Source: Litorivivens lipolytica (GTDB taxonomy: Bacteria; Pseudomonadota; Gammaproteobacteria; Pseudomonadales; Spongiibacteraceae). Taken from it: a stretch of DNA of 64,000 nucleotides. Both the position numbers and the translations under genes were made by a program. The notes under the pieces were generated by a model, which was not told where the DNA came from, did not search any database, and was given only the letters and a program-made list of their open reading frames with translations. The stretch covers positions 1,178,001-1,242,000 of the forward strand of contig NZ_JACHWY010000001.1 of assembly GCF_014191715.1 (NCBI RefSeq), written 5' to 3'. Positions 24,844 to 33,793 of the stretch are shown in pieces. Numbering within the stretch: the first letter of the stretch is position 1; each line of letters opens with the position of its first letter.

Positions 24844-26031
24844 ATGACAGACTCAGGCGATGAACCCTTAAATCTAGCAACTGACTCCATAGAGTCGGTA
24901 GCGGTAGAAGAACGCTGGACGATTCTGGTTGTCGATGATGAACCGGATGTGCACAGCGTCAGCCGTGTTGTGCTCGACAACCAGCTCTTTCAGGGAAAGA
25001 CCTTTGAGTTGCTGGACGCCTATTCTGCCCGCGAAGCCATGGACATTATGGCGAGCCGCTCCGACATTGCGGTGGTTCTGCTCGACGTTGTCATGGAAAC
25101 TGACGATGCGGGCCTCCGGGTCGCCGATTATATCCGCCACGAACTGAAGAATTCGGATACCCGTCTGATAATCCGCACCGGTCACCCCGGAAACCACTCC
25201 GAAAGTGCCGTGGCGATGCACGGCAGCATCAACTACTACGAACCGAAGGCGGCGCTGACCAGCGACCGGCTGTTTGCCATTGTCTGCATGGCAGTCGATA
25301 GCTACCGGCTCATCCGCGAGTTAAAGCAAGCCTACAGCACACTGGAATTGGTCAACGCCGACAACCGCCTGTTTACCGATGCGATTGCCCACGACATCAA
25401 ATCCCCTGCACGAGGTATCTCTACGCTGGTTGATTTACTGCACGACGAATGCTCCACGGTCAGCAATGATGCGGAAGAACTGATTGGTGCCATGAAAAAA
25501 GCCAGCAGCGAACTCAACAGCCTGATCAACAGTTTGCTGGAACTGGCTCGGGCGGGCGCGCAGACGCTTGATGTACGCGCCTGCAAAACGAGCAGTCTGA
25601 TTCGCGATGCGGTGAGTACCTTTATGGCCAACCACCCAGAAGTGGTTGTGAGCGAGGAACAGCATACCGACCAACCGGTGTTCTGCGATCCAGCGCTGAT
25701 ACAACATGTCCTTTTAAATGTGCTGGAAAATGCCAGCAAGTATCAATCGGAGGATCGCCCCCTAGCGATAAATATCGCCTCCATTCACCAGCATCCAACG
25801 GTCACACTGACGATCTCGGATAATGGCAAGGGGATCAGCGAGGAAAATATTGAGAAAATTTTTCTGCCATTCAAACGCGATGAGCGAACCAACAACATAG
25901 AAGGCTATGGCATCGGCCTTGCGGTTTGCAAACGCATCATGCAATTGCACGGCGGCAGCATCTGGGCGCAACCAAACTCACCTTATGGCACCACACTATG
26001 CCTTCAGCTCCCAACGATCAGAACAGCCTGA
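24844..26031 (+). CDS. Soluble hybrid: receiver domain fused to histidine kinase
   Basis: A 395-residue cytoplasmic signalling protein without membrane segments. A response-regulator receiver domain (about 25-150) has the acidic pair Asp31/Asp32, the phosphoacceptor Asp81 in VLLDVV and Lys135. A HisKA domain follows with His183 in AIAHDIKSPARG, then a HATPase domain (NVLENASKYQ, DNGKGIS, GYGIGLAVCKR). A receiver placed before the kinase suggests it can be phosphorylated by another kinase, probably the PAS kinase whose gene overlaps its 3' end by 34 bases. It opens the hydrogenase operon. The ATG has no strong RBS. The 190 bases before it separate it from the divergent riboswitch; I saw no sigma-54 site there. 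Confidence 0.88.
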   Translation: MTDSGDEPLNLATDSIESVAVEERWTILVVDDEPDVHSVSRVVLDNQLFQGKTFELLDAYSAREAMDIMASRSDIAVVLLDVVMETDDAGLRVADYIRHELKNSDTRLIIRTGHPGNHSESAVAMHGSINYYEPKAALTSDRLFAIVCMAVDSYRLIRELKQAYSTLELVNADNRLFTDAIAHDIKSPARGISTLVDLLHDECSTVSNDAEELIGAMKKASSELNSLINSLLELARAGAQTLDVRACKTSSLIRDAVSTFMANHPEVVVSEEQHTDQPVFCDPALIQHVLLNVLENASKYQSEDRPLAINIASIHQHPTVTLTISDNGKGISEENIEKIFLPFKRDERTNNIEGYGIGLAVCKRIMQLHGGSIWAQPNSPYGTTLCLQLPTIRTA

Positions 26032-27644
26032 GCGTACATCCTGTGCTCGACGAGCACATCCTTCAGGCGTTGCATTTGACAACTGGAGTAGCTGTCTATG
26101 CGATGGATATCCACGGCGACATTCTCAGCTGGAATCGCGGCGCCGAAGTCCTGTTTGGTCACGAACGCGAGCAAATGCTGAGTGAAAACTGGAACAAACT
26201 GATTCCAGAAAATTTACGCGGCACCGAAAACAAGGTACTGACCAAACTGGCGCGCGGTCGCAGTGTATCGCCCTACGAAAGCAAGCGTGTAACCCGCAAT
26301 GGGGAACTGCTTGATGTATACCTTTCGGTTCACCCCATAAAAATGGACGGCAATGCGCGGGATAACGTAGGCTCGGTCGTGATCTCGACCAATATCACCG
26401 CCGAAAAACAGAATTTCAAAAAGCTGGAGGAAAGCACCAGCAAACTGGGAGCGGTAATCGATACCGCGCTGGATGGCATCATATCCATTGATGCAGAGGG
26501 AAATATCAATGCAGTCAACCCGATGGCGGAGAAGCAGTTTGGCTACCACGCCCACGAAATGATTGGCCGTAACGTCAATATTCTGATGCCCTCTCCCTAT
26601 CGTGAGCACCACGACAGCTACCTTAAAAATTATCTTAATACGCGTCAGGCCAAAATTATCGGTATCGGTCGAGAGGTTGTCGGCTTGCGCAAAGACGGTT
26701 CGGAATTCCCGATGGAGCTGGCCGTCAACAGCCTCAAAATTGACGGCCAAGATGCCTTTGTAGGAGTCGTTCACGACATCACGGAGCGCAAGAAGCAGGA
26801 ACAGGAAATTGCCGAACAACACGAACTGGTAAAACAGTCCAACCGAAAATTGACGCAAGCATTGAAGGTTCTTGAATCTACTCAAGCCGAGCTGATTGAA
26901 TCAGAAAAACTCGCGGCCCTCGGCAGCATGGTTGCGGGCGTCGCCCACGAAATCAATACGCCACTGGGCATCTGCGTCACTGCCGCTTCGGGTCTGACTC
27001 GCTCCACCCTCGAAACCAAACAGGCTTATCAGGAAAGCAAACTCACCGGCAGCCAACTGACAGCCTTTTTTCAACGCACCACAGAATTCACGGACCTGCT
27101 TACCCGCAACGTCGATCGCGCAACCGAACTAATAGGCCGTTTTAAAGCACTGGCGATCAGTCAGGACAAGCAGGAGACCGTCACATTTGATGTCGATTCG
27201 TTTCTGGATGATCTTGTATTTTCGGTTGGGCTGGAACTCCAGAAGTATCACTGCACCTTGACGCTCGACCAAGTCTTCAGCGGTGAGCTAGAGATGAATC
27301 GGGTTTCTCTGTATCAAGTTCTGAGGATTTTGATCATGAATGCCGCGGTACATGGCTATGCGGGTAAAGGTGGCGATATTCAACTCAGCCTGAGCGCGCA
27401 GGACGATAACCTAAACGTGGCCGTATCCGATCAAGGCTGTGGCATTTCGACCGATCCAGTAAACAAGGTCTTTGATCCCTTTTTTACCACGCGGCGCGGC
27501 GAGGGATTTACCGGCCTCGGTTTACACCTTGCGTACAACCTTGTCCGGCAGGCACTGCACGGCTCTATCGCAGTCAGCAGTCAACCCGAACAGGGCAGCA
27601 CGTTTACCTTGTCTATTCCTCTTCAGTATCGGGAGAGCACATGA
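25998..27644 (+). CDS. Soluble PAS-PAS histidine kinase, HupT/HoxJ-like
   Basis: A 548-residue cytoplasmic kinase. Two PAS domains lie at about 35-135 (TGVAVYAMDIHGDILSWN) and 150-260 (ALDGIISIDAEGNINAVNP), then a coiled coil, a HisKA region with the phosphoaccepting His in GVAHEINTPLG, and a HATPase domain (DQGCGIS, GEGFTGLGLHLAYN). This resembles the H2-signalling kinases HupT/HoxJ. Those partner with a group 2b regulatory hydrogenase, whereas the hydrogenase here is of a catalytic type. I use the ATG at 25998; the frame starts at 25926 but an earlier start would give a longer overlap. Its last four bases overlap the small subunit start (ATGA). Confidence 0.88.
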   Translation: MPSAPNDQNSLSVHPVLDEHILQALHLTTGVAVYAMDIHGDILSWNRGAEVLFGHEREQMLSENWNKLIPENLRGTENKVLTKLARGRSVSPYESKRVTRNGELLDVYLSVHPIKMDGNARDNVGSVVISTNITAEKQNFKKLEESTSKLGAVIDTALDGIISIDAEGNINAVNPMAEKQFGYHAHEMIGRNVNILMPSPYREHHDSYLKNYLNTRQAKIIGIGREVVGLRKDGSEFPMELAVNSLKIDGQDAFVGVVHDITERKKQEQEIAEQHELVKQSNRKLTQALKVLESTQAELIESEKLAALGSMVAGVAHEINTPLGICVTAASGLTRSTLETKQAYQESKLTGSQLTAFFQRTTEFTDLLTRNVDRATELIGRFKALAISQDKQETVTFDVDSFLDDLVFSVGLELQKYHCTLTLDQVFSGELEMNRVSLYQVLRILIMNAAVHGYAGKGGDIQLSLSAQDDNLNVAVSDQGCGISTDPVNKVFDPFFTTRRGEGFTGLGLHLAYNLVRQALHGSIAVSSQPEQGSTFTLSIPLQYREST

Positions 27645-28603
27645 TCAACCTGTTGTGGCTGCAGGGTGGCGCCTGCTCCGGTAATACCATGTCGTTTCTC
27701 AATGCTCAGCAACCGAGCTTTGTGGAATTAGTGCGCGAATTTGATATCAACATTCTCTGGCATCCGTCCCTCAGCCCGGAGCTCGGGGATGCGGTGCAAT
27801 CGATGCTCAACGATTGCTGTGACGAGAAAATTCCACTGGATGTGCTGGTGTTTGAAGGGACCGTAATCAATGGCCCTGACGGCAGCGGCCGCTGGAACCG
27901 ATTTGCCGGCAAACCCATGAAAGACTGGGTGAACGATCTCGCCGATGTTGCAAAATACATTGTTGCAGTAGGTGATTGCGCAGCCTGGGGCGGCATCCCG
28001 GCCACCGCCCCCAACCCGACTGACAGTGAGGGCTTGCAATACCTGAAGAAAAAACGCGGCGGCGCACTGGGCCCGGACTTTGTGACCCGCTCTGGCCTTC
28101 CCGTTATCAATATTTCCGGCTGCCCTGCCCATCCGGACTGGATTACCCAGGTTCTCGTCGCGATCGCTACCGGCCGGGGTAACGATATCGGCCTGGACGA
28201 GCTGCAAAGGCCACAGACTTTTTTCTCGACCTTCACCCAAACCGGTTGCACCCGCAACATGCACTTTACCTACAAGATCGCCTCCACCGAATTCGCACAG
28301 CGCAAGGGTTGCCTCTACTACGATCTTGGCTGTCGCGGCCCGGTTACCCGCTCATCCTGTAACCGCATTTTGTGGAACCGACACTCGTCAAAAACCCGTG
28401 CCGGCATGCCCTGCATTGGCTGCACCGAACCCGAGTTTCCCTTTTATGAGCTGGCGCCGGGCACGGTCTTTAAAAGTCAGACCGAAATGGGCTTTCCCAA
28501 AGACTTACCGGAAGGCATAGACAAAATGGGCTATATGAGACTGACGGCCGCGGCAAAAATCGCTGCACCAGAGTGGGCAGAAGAAGACATTTTCCTGATC
28601 TAA
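27641..28603 (+). CDS. hupS: [NiFe] hydrogenase small subunit, group 2a-like, no Tat signal
   Basis: A 320-residue electron-transfer subunit. It starts directly with LLWLQGGACSGNTMSFLNA, without a Tat peptide, so the enzyme is cytoplasmic. This start is like cyanobacterial HupS and mycobacterial HucS (group 2a). Cluster ligands by position: proximal Cys12, Cys113, Cys161, with Asn15 where most hydrogenases have the second Cys of CxxC; distal Cys203, Cys224, Cys231, with Gln200 where the His normally sits; medial Cys240, Cys258, Cys261. Three Cys per site predict three [3Fe-4S] clusters. ATGA overlap with the kinase gene, and eight bases to the large subunit. Confidence 0.93.
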   Translation: MINLLWLQGGACSGNTMSFLNAQQPSFVELVREFDINILWHPSLSPELGDAVQSMLNDCCDEKIPLDVLVFEGTVINGPDGSGRWNRFAGKPMKDWVNDLADVAKYIVAVGDCAAWGGIPATAPNPTDSEGLQYLKKKRGGALGPDFVTRSGLPVINISGCPAHPDWITQVLVAIATGRGNDIGLDELQRPQTFFSTFTQTGCTRNMHFTYKIASTEFAQRKGCLYYDLGCRGPVTRSSCNRILWNRHSSKTRAGMPCIGCTEPEFPFYELAPGTVFKSQTEMGFPKDLPEGIDKMGYMRLTAAAKIAAPEWAEEDIFLI

Positions 28604-28611
28604 GGAGCAGT

Positions 28612-30207
28612 ATGAGCGATATCAAACGACTCGATATCTCACCCGTTGGCCGCGTAGAAGGCGATCTGGATGTGCGGGTGGATATTCAGGATGGTCAGGT
28701 GGTTAACGCCTGGACTACCGCCGAACTGTTCCGCGGACTCGAGGTCATTCTGCGGGACAAAGACCCACAAGCGGGATTGATTATCACTCCCCGCGCCTGT
28801 GGCATCTGCGGTGCCTCCCACCTCACCTGCGCTGCATGGGCACTGGACACTGCCTGGCAGACCGAAGTGCCGCGCAACGCGATCCTCGCCCGCAATCTCG
28901 GCCTATTGGCCGAGAGCATTCAAAGCTTTGTGCGTCACCACTACGGCCTTTTTCAAATTGACTTCACCCATGAAAACTATAAAAACAGCCCCTTCTACGA
29001 CGAGGCTGTAAAACGCTGGTCGGCCTACACCGGCACCCACTATGAGTTGGGTATCACGATCTCCGGCCGGCCCGTCGAAATCTACGCCCTGTTCGGTGGC
29101 CAGTGGCCTCACTCCAGTTACATGGTGCCCGGCGGTGTGATGTGCGCGCCGGCACTAACCGACGTTACACGTGCATGGGCCATTCTGGAAAACTTTCGGC
29201 GCGATTGGCTGGAACCGGTTTGGCTCGGCTGTTCGCTGGAGCGCTACGAGCAAATTCGCAGCTATGACGATTTTCTCGCCTGGCTCGATGAATCCCCCGC
29301 ACACGCCAACTCCGATCTGGGGCTTTACTGGCGAATGGGACAAGATATTGGTCTGCACACCTTCGGCAAGGGCAATGGTCGCTATCTGGCCTGGGGCTGC
29401 CTGCCCCACGAAGATCGCTATCAAAAGCCCACGGTCGAAACGCGCAGCGACAGTCTGCGCTTGCGCTCTGGAATCTATGACTTTCACACGAACGCGCGCC
29501 ATGGCGTCAACGAAAAAAATGTCAGGGAAAATACCCGCTATGCCTGGTACGACGAAGGCGATGCGGATGTCTATCCACTCGATCGGGAAACTCGGCCGAG
29601 TCAGGACAACAGCGTGGATCACGAAGACCGCTATTCCTGGAGCAGTGCGGTGTTATATGAAGGCCTTGGCCGACTGGAAACCGGTGCGTTGGCGCGCAGT
29701 ATGGCCTACGCCGAGGCAGGCGAAGACTGGCAAATTCACGACCCCTTGGTACTCAATATGATGCGCTCACTCGGCGGCCCCAGCCTTTTGTTGCGGCATT
29801 TCGCGCGCATGCATGAAACGGTCAAACTATACCGGGAAGCGGAGCACTGCCTGCGTGAATTCCGCCTGCAAGACGAGTGGTATCTCAAACCGCGCGAGAA
29901 AGATGGCGAAGGTTTTGGCGCCACTGAAGCGGCGCGAGGTGCCCTATCGCACTGGATTCGTGTGCGCGATGGCAAGATCGACAACTACCAGATCGTTTCA
30001 CCAACCACCTGGAATATTGGGCCCCGGGACAGCGAAGGCAATCGCGGTCCGCTGGAACAGGCCTTAATCGGCACCCCCATCGCTAACCCTCGCGATCCGG
30101 TTGAAGTCGGCCATGTGGCACGCTCCTTTGATTCCTGCATGGTCTGCACCGTCCACGCCCACGACGCAAAAAGCGGCAAGGAATTGTCCCGCTTCCGGGT
30201 GGCCTGA
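28612..30207 (+). CDS. hupL: [NiFe] hydrogenase large subunit, group 2a-like
   Basis: A 531-residue catalytic subunit. The L1 motif RACGICGASH provides Ni ligands Cys63 and Cys66. The L2 motif near the C-terminus, DSCMVCTVH, provides Cys509 and Cys512. Sixteen residues follow His515, the tail that the maturation protease removes after metal insertion; regulatory group 2b hydrogenases lack such a tail, so this is a catalytic enzyme. L2 has Asp-Ser-Cys rather than the usual Asp-Pro-Cys, which I recall from group 2a. The ATG at 28612 follows TAAGGAGC. It pairs with HupS to oxidise H2 in the cytoplasm; no membrane cytochrome subunit is encoded nearby. Confidence 0.94.
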   Translation: MSDIKRLDISPVGRVEGDLDVRVDIQDGQVVNAWTTAELFRGLEVILRDKDPQAGLIITPRACGICGASHLTCAAWALDTAWQTEVPRNAILARNLGLLAESIQSFVRHHYGLFQIDFTHENYKNSPFYDEAVKRWSAYTGTHYELGITISGRPVEIYALFGGQWPHSSYMVPGGVMCAPALTDVTRAWAILENFRRDWLEPVWLGCSLERYEQIRSYDDFLAWLDESPAHANSDLGLYWRMGQDIGLHTFGKGNGRYLAWGCLPHEDRYQKPTVETRSDSLRLRSGIYDFHTNARHGVNEKNVRENTRYAWYDEGDADVYPLDRETRPSQDNSVDHEDRYSWSSAVLYEGLGRLETGALARSMAYAEAGEDWQIHDPLVLNMMRSLGGPSLLLRHFARMHETVKLYREAEHCLREFRLQDEWYLKPREKDGEGFGATEAARGALSHWIRVRDGKIDNYQIVSPTTWNIGPRDSEGNRGPLEQALIGTPIANPRDPVEVGHVARSFDSCMVCTVHAHDAKSGKELSRFRVA

Positions 30208-30695
30208 TGGATACGCTTATGAAAACTGCCATTATCGGCTGCGGCAATGCCAATCGGAGTGATGATGGCGTCGGCAGTTATGTCGTTAACGCTCTACACC
30301 ATGCGCTAAAAGATGAGGCGAACGTTGAATGCCACGATACCGGCACCAACGGCATGGAAGTCATGTTCAAGGCGCGCGGTTGCGACCGGCTGATTGTGAT
30401 CGATGCCTGCACCCCCACGGGGCGACCCGGCGCTTTGTATCGAGTGCCAGGTGAAGAGCTGGCGTGCCTGCCTGATCCCGGCCTGAATCTGCACGGTTTT
30501 CGCTGGCAAAACGCTTTGTATGCAGGACAGAAAATATATCGTGAGCACTTCCCGCGTTTTGTCGACGTGTACCTGATTGAAGCCCTGCAATTACAGCTCG
30601 GGCTGAGTTTGAGCGATCCCGTCAGACAAACGGCGGACCATTTGATTCAGCAGTTGCTTACTGAACTTGCAGCAAAGGAAGGTATCCATGCCTGA
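30207..30695 (+). CDS. hupD: Hydrogenase maturation endopeptidase (HupD/HyaD/HucD-type)
   Basis: A 162-residue protease of the M52 family. The N-terminus IIGCGNANRSDDGVG is the family signature (GxGNxxxxDDGxG), and VIDACTP and the LHG histidine supply the other metal-binding positions that read the nickel in the large subunit before cutting its C-terminal tail. It overlaps hupL by one base (TGATG) and the next gene by eight, fitting a protease dedicated to HupL. Confidence 0.93.
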   Translation: MDTLMKTAIIGCGNANRSDDGVGSYVVNALHHALKDEANVECHDTGTNGMEVMFKARGCDRLIVIDACTPTGRPGALYRVPGEELACLPDPGLNLHGFRWQNALYAGQKIYREHFPRFVDVYLIEALQLQLGLSLSDPVRQTADHLIQQLLTELAAKEGIHA

Positions 30696-31239
30696 TCTGT
30701 CCTCAACACCCTCAGTCAGTCCCGAAACGCTCGCGGCCAGCATAGACCAGCTGCTGACAGACATCGCCGCGCTGCCTGAAAGCGAGCGTAAAACGGCAGA
30801 GGCTCTGGTAAACGATATTGAAAACTTTCACCACAAAGGGCTGAGCAGTCTGCTGCAAAGCCTTGCTGAAGACCCTCACTGCGCAAGCAGACTGCGCGAA
30901 GCGATGGCCAAACCCGAGGTGTACGCCATGCTGCGCCGGCATAATCTGGTCAAGCCCTCAGCGCAGGAGAGCGTGCTCGACGCGCTGGAAACACTGCGCC
31001 CCGAACTGGCCGCGCGGGGCAGCGATATCGCCCTGCAACATATTGTCCTGCCAGATAGCGTAGAACTCACCTGGCAGGGTGAGCCTGCCTCAGCGGCACA
31101 ACTTAGCCAGATAGAAAGCACACTGAAGAGCGCCTGTCGCTGGCTTAAAACTGTGCGCTTCAGCAATAGCCCCCTATCTCAGGAACATCAGGTGCAGATT
31201 GTACAGATTGTCGATCCGCGGCAGCAGGAGGCCCATTGA
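30688..31239 (+). CDS. Hydrogenase-associated NifU-like protein lacking the CxxC
   Basis: A 183-residue protein. Residues ~15-90 are helical (ELL/LVNDIENFH pattern, then VYAMLRRHNLV). Residues ~95-160 follow the NifU C-terminal domain (SVLDALETLRPELAARGSDIAL corresponds to the usual V..AL..vRP.L..HGGD), but the iron-sulphur CxxC that should come about 20 residues later is replaced by EPASAA. NifU-like proteins with this helical N-terminal half occur in high-affinity hydrogenase operons of other bacteria as I recall. Without its cysteines it cannot be an ordinary Fe-S carrier; a scaffold or assembly role is a guess. The ATG at 30688 overlaps the protease gene. Confidence 0.75.
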   Translation: MPDLSSTPSVSPETLAASIDQLLTDIAALPESERKTAEALVNDIENFHHKGLSSLLQSLAEDPHCASRLREAMAKPEVYAMLRRHNLVKPSAQESVLDALETLRPELAARGSDIALQHIVLPDSVELTWQGEPASAAQLSQIESTLKSACRWLKTVRFSNSPLSQEHQVQIVQIVDPRQQEAH

Positions 31240-33524
31240 CTGTCCACTGCGAGCGGATATCCCTGCGCGGTCTGGTGCAGGGGGTCGGCATGCGCCCCTT
31301 TCTCGCCAATCTTTCCGCCGAACTGCAGCTGGGCGGTGAAGTATTTAACAGCGGTGGCGATGTGACGATTGAATGGTGCGGCTCCGCACAAACCATTTCG
31401 CAGGCGCTTCACCGCCTAACAACTCAGGGGCCTGCCAGTGCCCGCATTGAACAGATTCAGCGGCAAACCATTGCTGCAACCGCACGTCGTGATTTCAAGA
31501 TTAGTGAAAGCCATACCGCCCCCGGGCCACAACATGTTTCCCCGGACCGGGCACTATGTGATCAGTGTCGCAAAGAGCTCTTCGACAAAAGCAACGTGCG
31601 TTTTCACTACCCCTTCACTCACTGCGCCGAGTGTGGGCCACGCTACAGCGTCATTGAGCACACAGCGTGGGATCGGGCCAATACCAGCCTGAGAGACTTC
31701 CCATTTTGTCCGAGCTGCGAAACGGAATATCACGACCACACCAATCGGCGTTTTCATGCAGAGGCCAGTGCCTGCCCAGACTGCGGTCCGCACCTGACCT
31801 TATCTCCACCTCACCAGCCGGTATTGTCGGGTCGCGACGCGCTACTGGGTGCAGCGCAAAAACTCCTGCAGGGGGAAGTCATCGTCAAAAAGGGAAACGG
31901 CTGTTTCCAGTTAGTGTGCAATGCCAACTCTGACGACGCAGTTGCCACACTGCGCGCCCTGAAGCATCGCCCGCACAAACCGCTGGCTGTGGCCGTAGCT
32001 TCGATTGATATTGCCGAGGCACTGGCTGATCTATCAACCACCGAGTGCGAAACTCTGAAGTCTAGTTCGGCGCCGATTGTTTTGTTGAAAGCACGTGATC
32101 AGGTGCTGGCGAATCGACTGGCGCCGGGCACCGGCCGTCTGGGCATCATGCTGGCCAATACACCGCTTCAACACCTGCTGCACGCCCTGTCGGTACCGGC
32201 CCTCGTTGTGACCAGCGCCAACGCACCCGGCCAGCCTTCACCCACCGATTGCCGAGAACTCCCGGAAAACCTTAGCCGCAATCTGCCGATACTGGATCAC
32301 AACCGTCGCATCGTTCGGCGTATCGATGATTCCGTGGTGCAATGTATGGGAGCGACTACACACAGTTTGCGCCGTGCCAGAGGCTATGCACCCGCCGCCC
32401 TTCCCCTGCCGGCAGGGCTGGAAAAGGCGCCATCGATTTTGGCCCTCGGTGCCCACCAAAAAGCAGCGTTTTGTTTGACCGCGCAAGGGGAAGCATTTCT
32501 CTCACCGTGGTTAGGGGATCTGGATAGCCTCGAAGCACAAGAGGCCTTCCAGCGCGAAGTATCCCGCTTCCAAACACTCACAGGGATCGCACCACAGCAA
32601 ATTTGTCACGACGCCCACCCCGATTATGCAAGCACACAAATCGCAAATGCCCTTGCCGATGGCCGTCCGACAGAACCCATCTGGCATCACCACGCTCACG
32701 CTGCCAGTTGTCTTGCCGGCCACGGCCGCCCCTTGTCGGCAAAGCCAGTGCTGGCAATCTGCTTTGATGGCAACGGTCTTGGCCCTGATGGCACCTTGTG
32801 GGGCGGTGAGTTTCTGCAGGCCGACTACCGCCATTTCAAACGTCTGGCCCACCTGCCGGCAATGGCCCTGCCCGGTGGCGAAAATGCGATGCGTGAACCC
32901 TGGCGCTGCTTGCTCTCCGCCCTCCATAAGTCTGGCTGGGAAGCGGAACAGATGCGCGGCTTTGCGGTGCTTCGCGAAAAACCCTGCGAGACGGTCAGCC
33001 GCATGATCGATCGCAGCATCAACAGCCCCATCAGTAGCGCCGCCGGACGTTTGTTTGATGCGGTTGCCGCCACCTTGGGCTGCGAACAGGCCGCCTATGA
33101 CGCAGCACCAGCCATTGAGCTACAAGCCCTTGCGGAACAGTGCGCAGACACCATAACAGAGCGTTATGGCTGGCAAACAAACCAGAGCATCTTGTATTTC
33201 CCTACACTCTGGCAAGACATACTGCTTGAGCTAAACGAGGGCCAATCTCGCGAACACATCGCTCTCAAGTTTCATCACAGCCTCGCGGCCCTGATTACCG
33301 ACAATGCCGTGCGCTTGCTCGCACAAAACCCGACACTGGATCGCTGCGTCGTACTCAGCGGCGGCGTATTCCAAAATGCTTTACTGAGCGGTCTGTGCGA
33401 AACGGTATTGAATGTCCACAACATCACGGTACTGACTCACCAAGACATCCCTGCCAACGATGGCGGGCTGGCACTGGGTCAGGCCTGCATTGCGGCGGCC
33501 ACCGCACTGGGAGGGCCACACTGA
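31236..33524 (+). CDS. hypF: Carbamoyltransferase HypF
   Basis: A 762-residue HypF. The N-terminal acylphosphatase domain (ISLRGLVQGVGMRPF) is followed by two zinc-finger-like motifs (CDQC..CAEC and CPSC..CPDC), a YrdC-like domain (KKGNGCFQL) and a C-terminal Kae1-like carbamoyltransferase domain (HHHAHAASCLAGHG). HypF turns carbamoyl phosphate into carbamoyl-AMP and loads HypE, the first step of cyanide-ligand synthesis for the NiFe site. The start is TTG at 31236, four bases before the previous gene ends, with a perfect AGGAGG upstream. It overlaps hypC by one base. Confidence 0.97.
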   Translation: MTVHCERISLRGLVQGVGMRPFLANLSAELQLGGEVFNSGGDVTIEWCGSAQTISQALHRLTTQGPASARIEQIQRQTIAATARRDFKISESHTAPGPQHVSPDRALCDQCRKELFDKSNVRFHYPFTHCAECGPRYSVIEHTAWDRANTSLRDFPFCPSCETEYHDHTNRRFHAEASACPDCGPHLTLSPPHQPVLSGRDALLGAAQKLLQGEVIVKKGNGCFQLVCNANSDDAVATLRALKHRPHKPLAVAVASIDIAEALADLSTTECETLKSSSAPIVLLKARDQVLANRLAPGTGRLGIMLANTPLQHLLHALSVPALVVTSANAPGQPSPTDCRELPENLSRNLPILDHNRRIVRRIDDSVVQCMGATTHSLRRARGYAPAALPLPAGLEKAPSILALGAHQKAAFCLTAQGEAFLSPWLGDLDSLEAQEAFQREVSRFQTLTGIAPQQICHDAHPDYASTQIANALADGRPTEPIWHHHAHAASCLAGHGRPLSAKPVLAICFDGNGLGPDGTLWGGEFLQADYRHFKRLAHLPAMALPGGENAMREPWRCLLSALHKSGWEAEQMRGFAVLREKPCETVSRMIDRSINSPISSAAGRLFDAVAATLGCEQAAYDAAPAIELQALAEQCADTITERYGWQTNQSILYFPTLWQDILLELNEGQSREHIALKFHHSLAALITDNAVRLLAQNPTLDRCVVLSGGVFQNALLSGLCETVLNVHNITVLTHQDIPANDGGLALGQACIAAATALGGPH

Positions 33525-33793
33525 TGTGCCTAGGCATTCCCGCACAGGTTAAGACTATCAGCAACGAGGCTGCAAAACTCGGCATCGTGGAGATCGCCGG
33601 CGTGCGCCGTGAAATCAATCTGGCCTGTGTCTGCAAAGACGCGCAGTCTCCCACCGAGCTGGTGGGTTGCTGGGTGCTGGTTCACGTCGGTTTTGCCATG
33701 GCCTTGATTGATGAAGCAGAGGCGGAACTAACCCTCACCCTGCTTAATGAGCTGGGTGAATTGCAAGCAGAGACGCAAGGAGCGCGGCTATGA
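33524..33793 (+). CDS. hypC: Hydrogenase assembly chaperone HypC
   Basis: An 89-residue protein with the diagnostic start MCLGIPAQV; the Cys after Met is the residue that binds the Fe precursor and the large subunit. HypC carries Fe(CN)2CO between HypD and HupL. The longer upstream frame is not coding. It starts on the last base of hypF and overlaps the SIS gene by four bases. Confidence 0.96.
   Translation: MCLGIPAQVKTISNEAAKLGIVEIAGVRREINLACVCKDAQSPTELVGCWVLVHVGFAMALIDEAEAELTLTLLNELGELQAETQGARL

Noticed and set aside
27641-30207. Reading HupSL as an H2-sensing regulatory hydrogenase (HupUV/HoxBC, group 2b) because HupT-like kinases are adjacent
   Set aside because: The large subunit has a 16-residue tail after the L2 His and a dedicated protease gene follows; regulatory hydrogenases lack the tail. 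The small-subunit start also matches group 2a.
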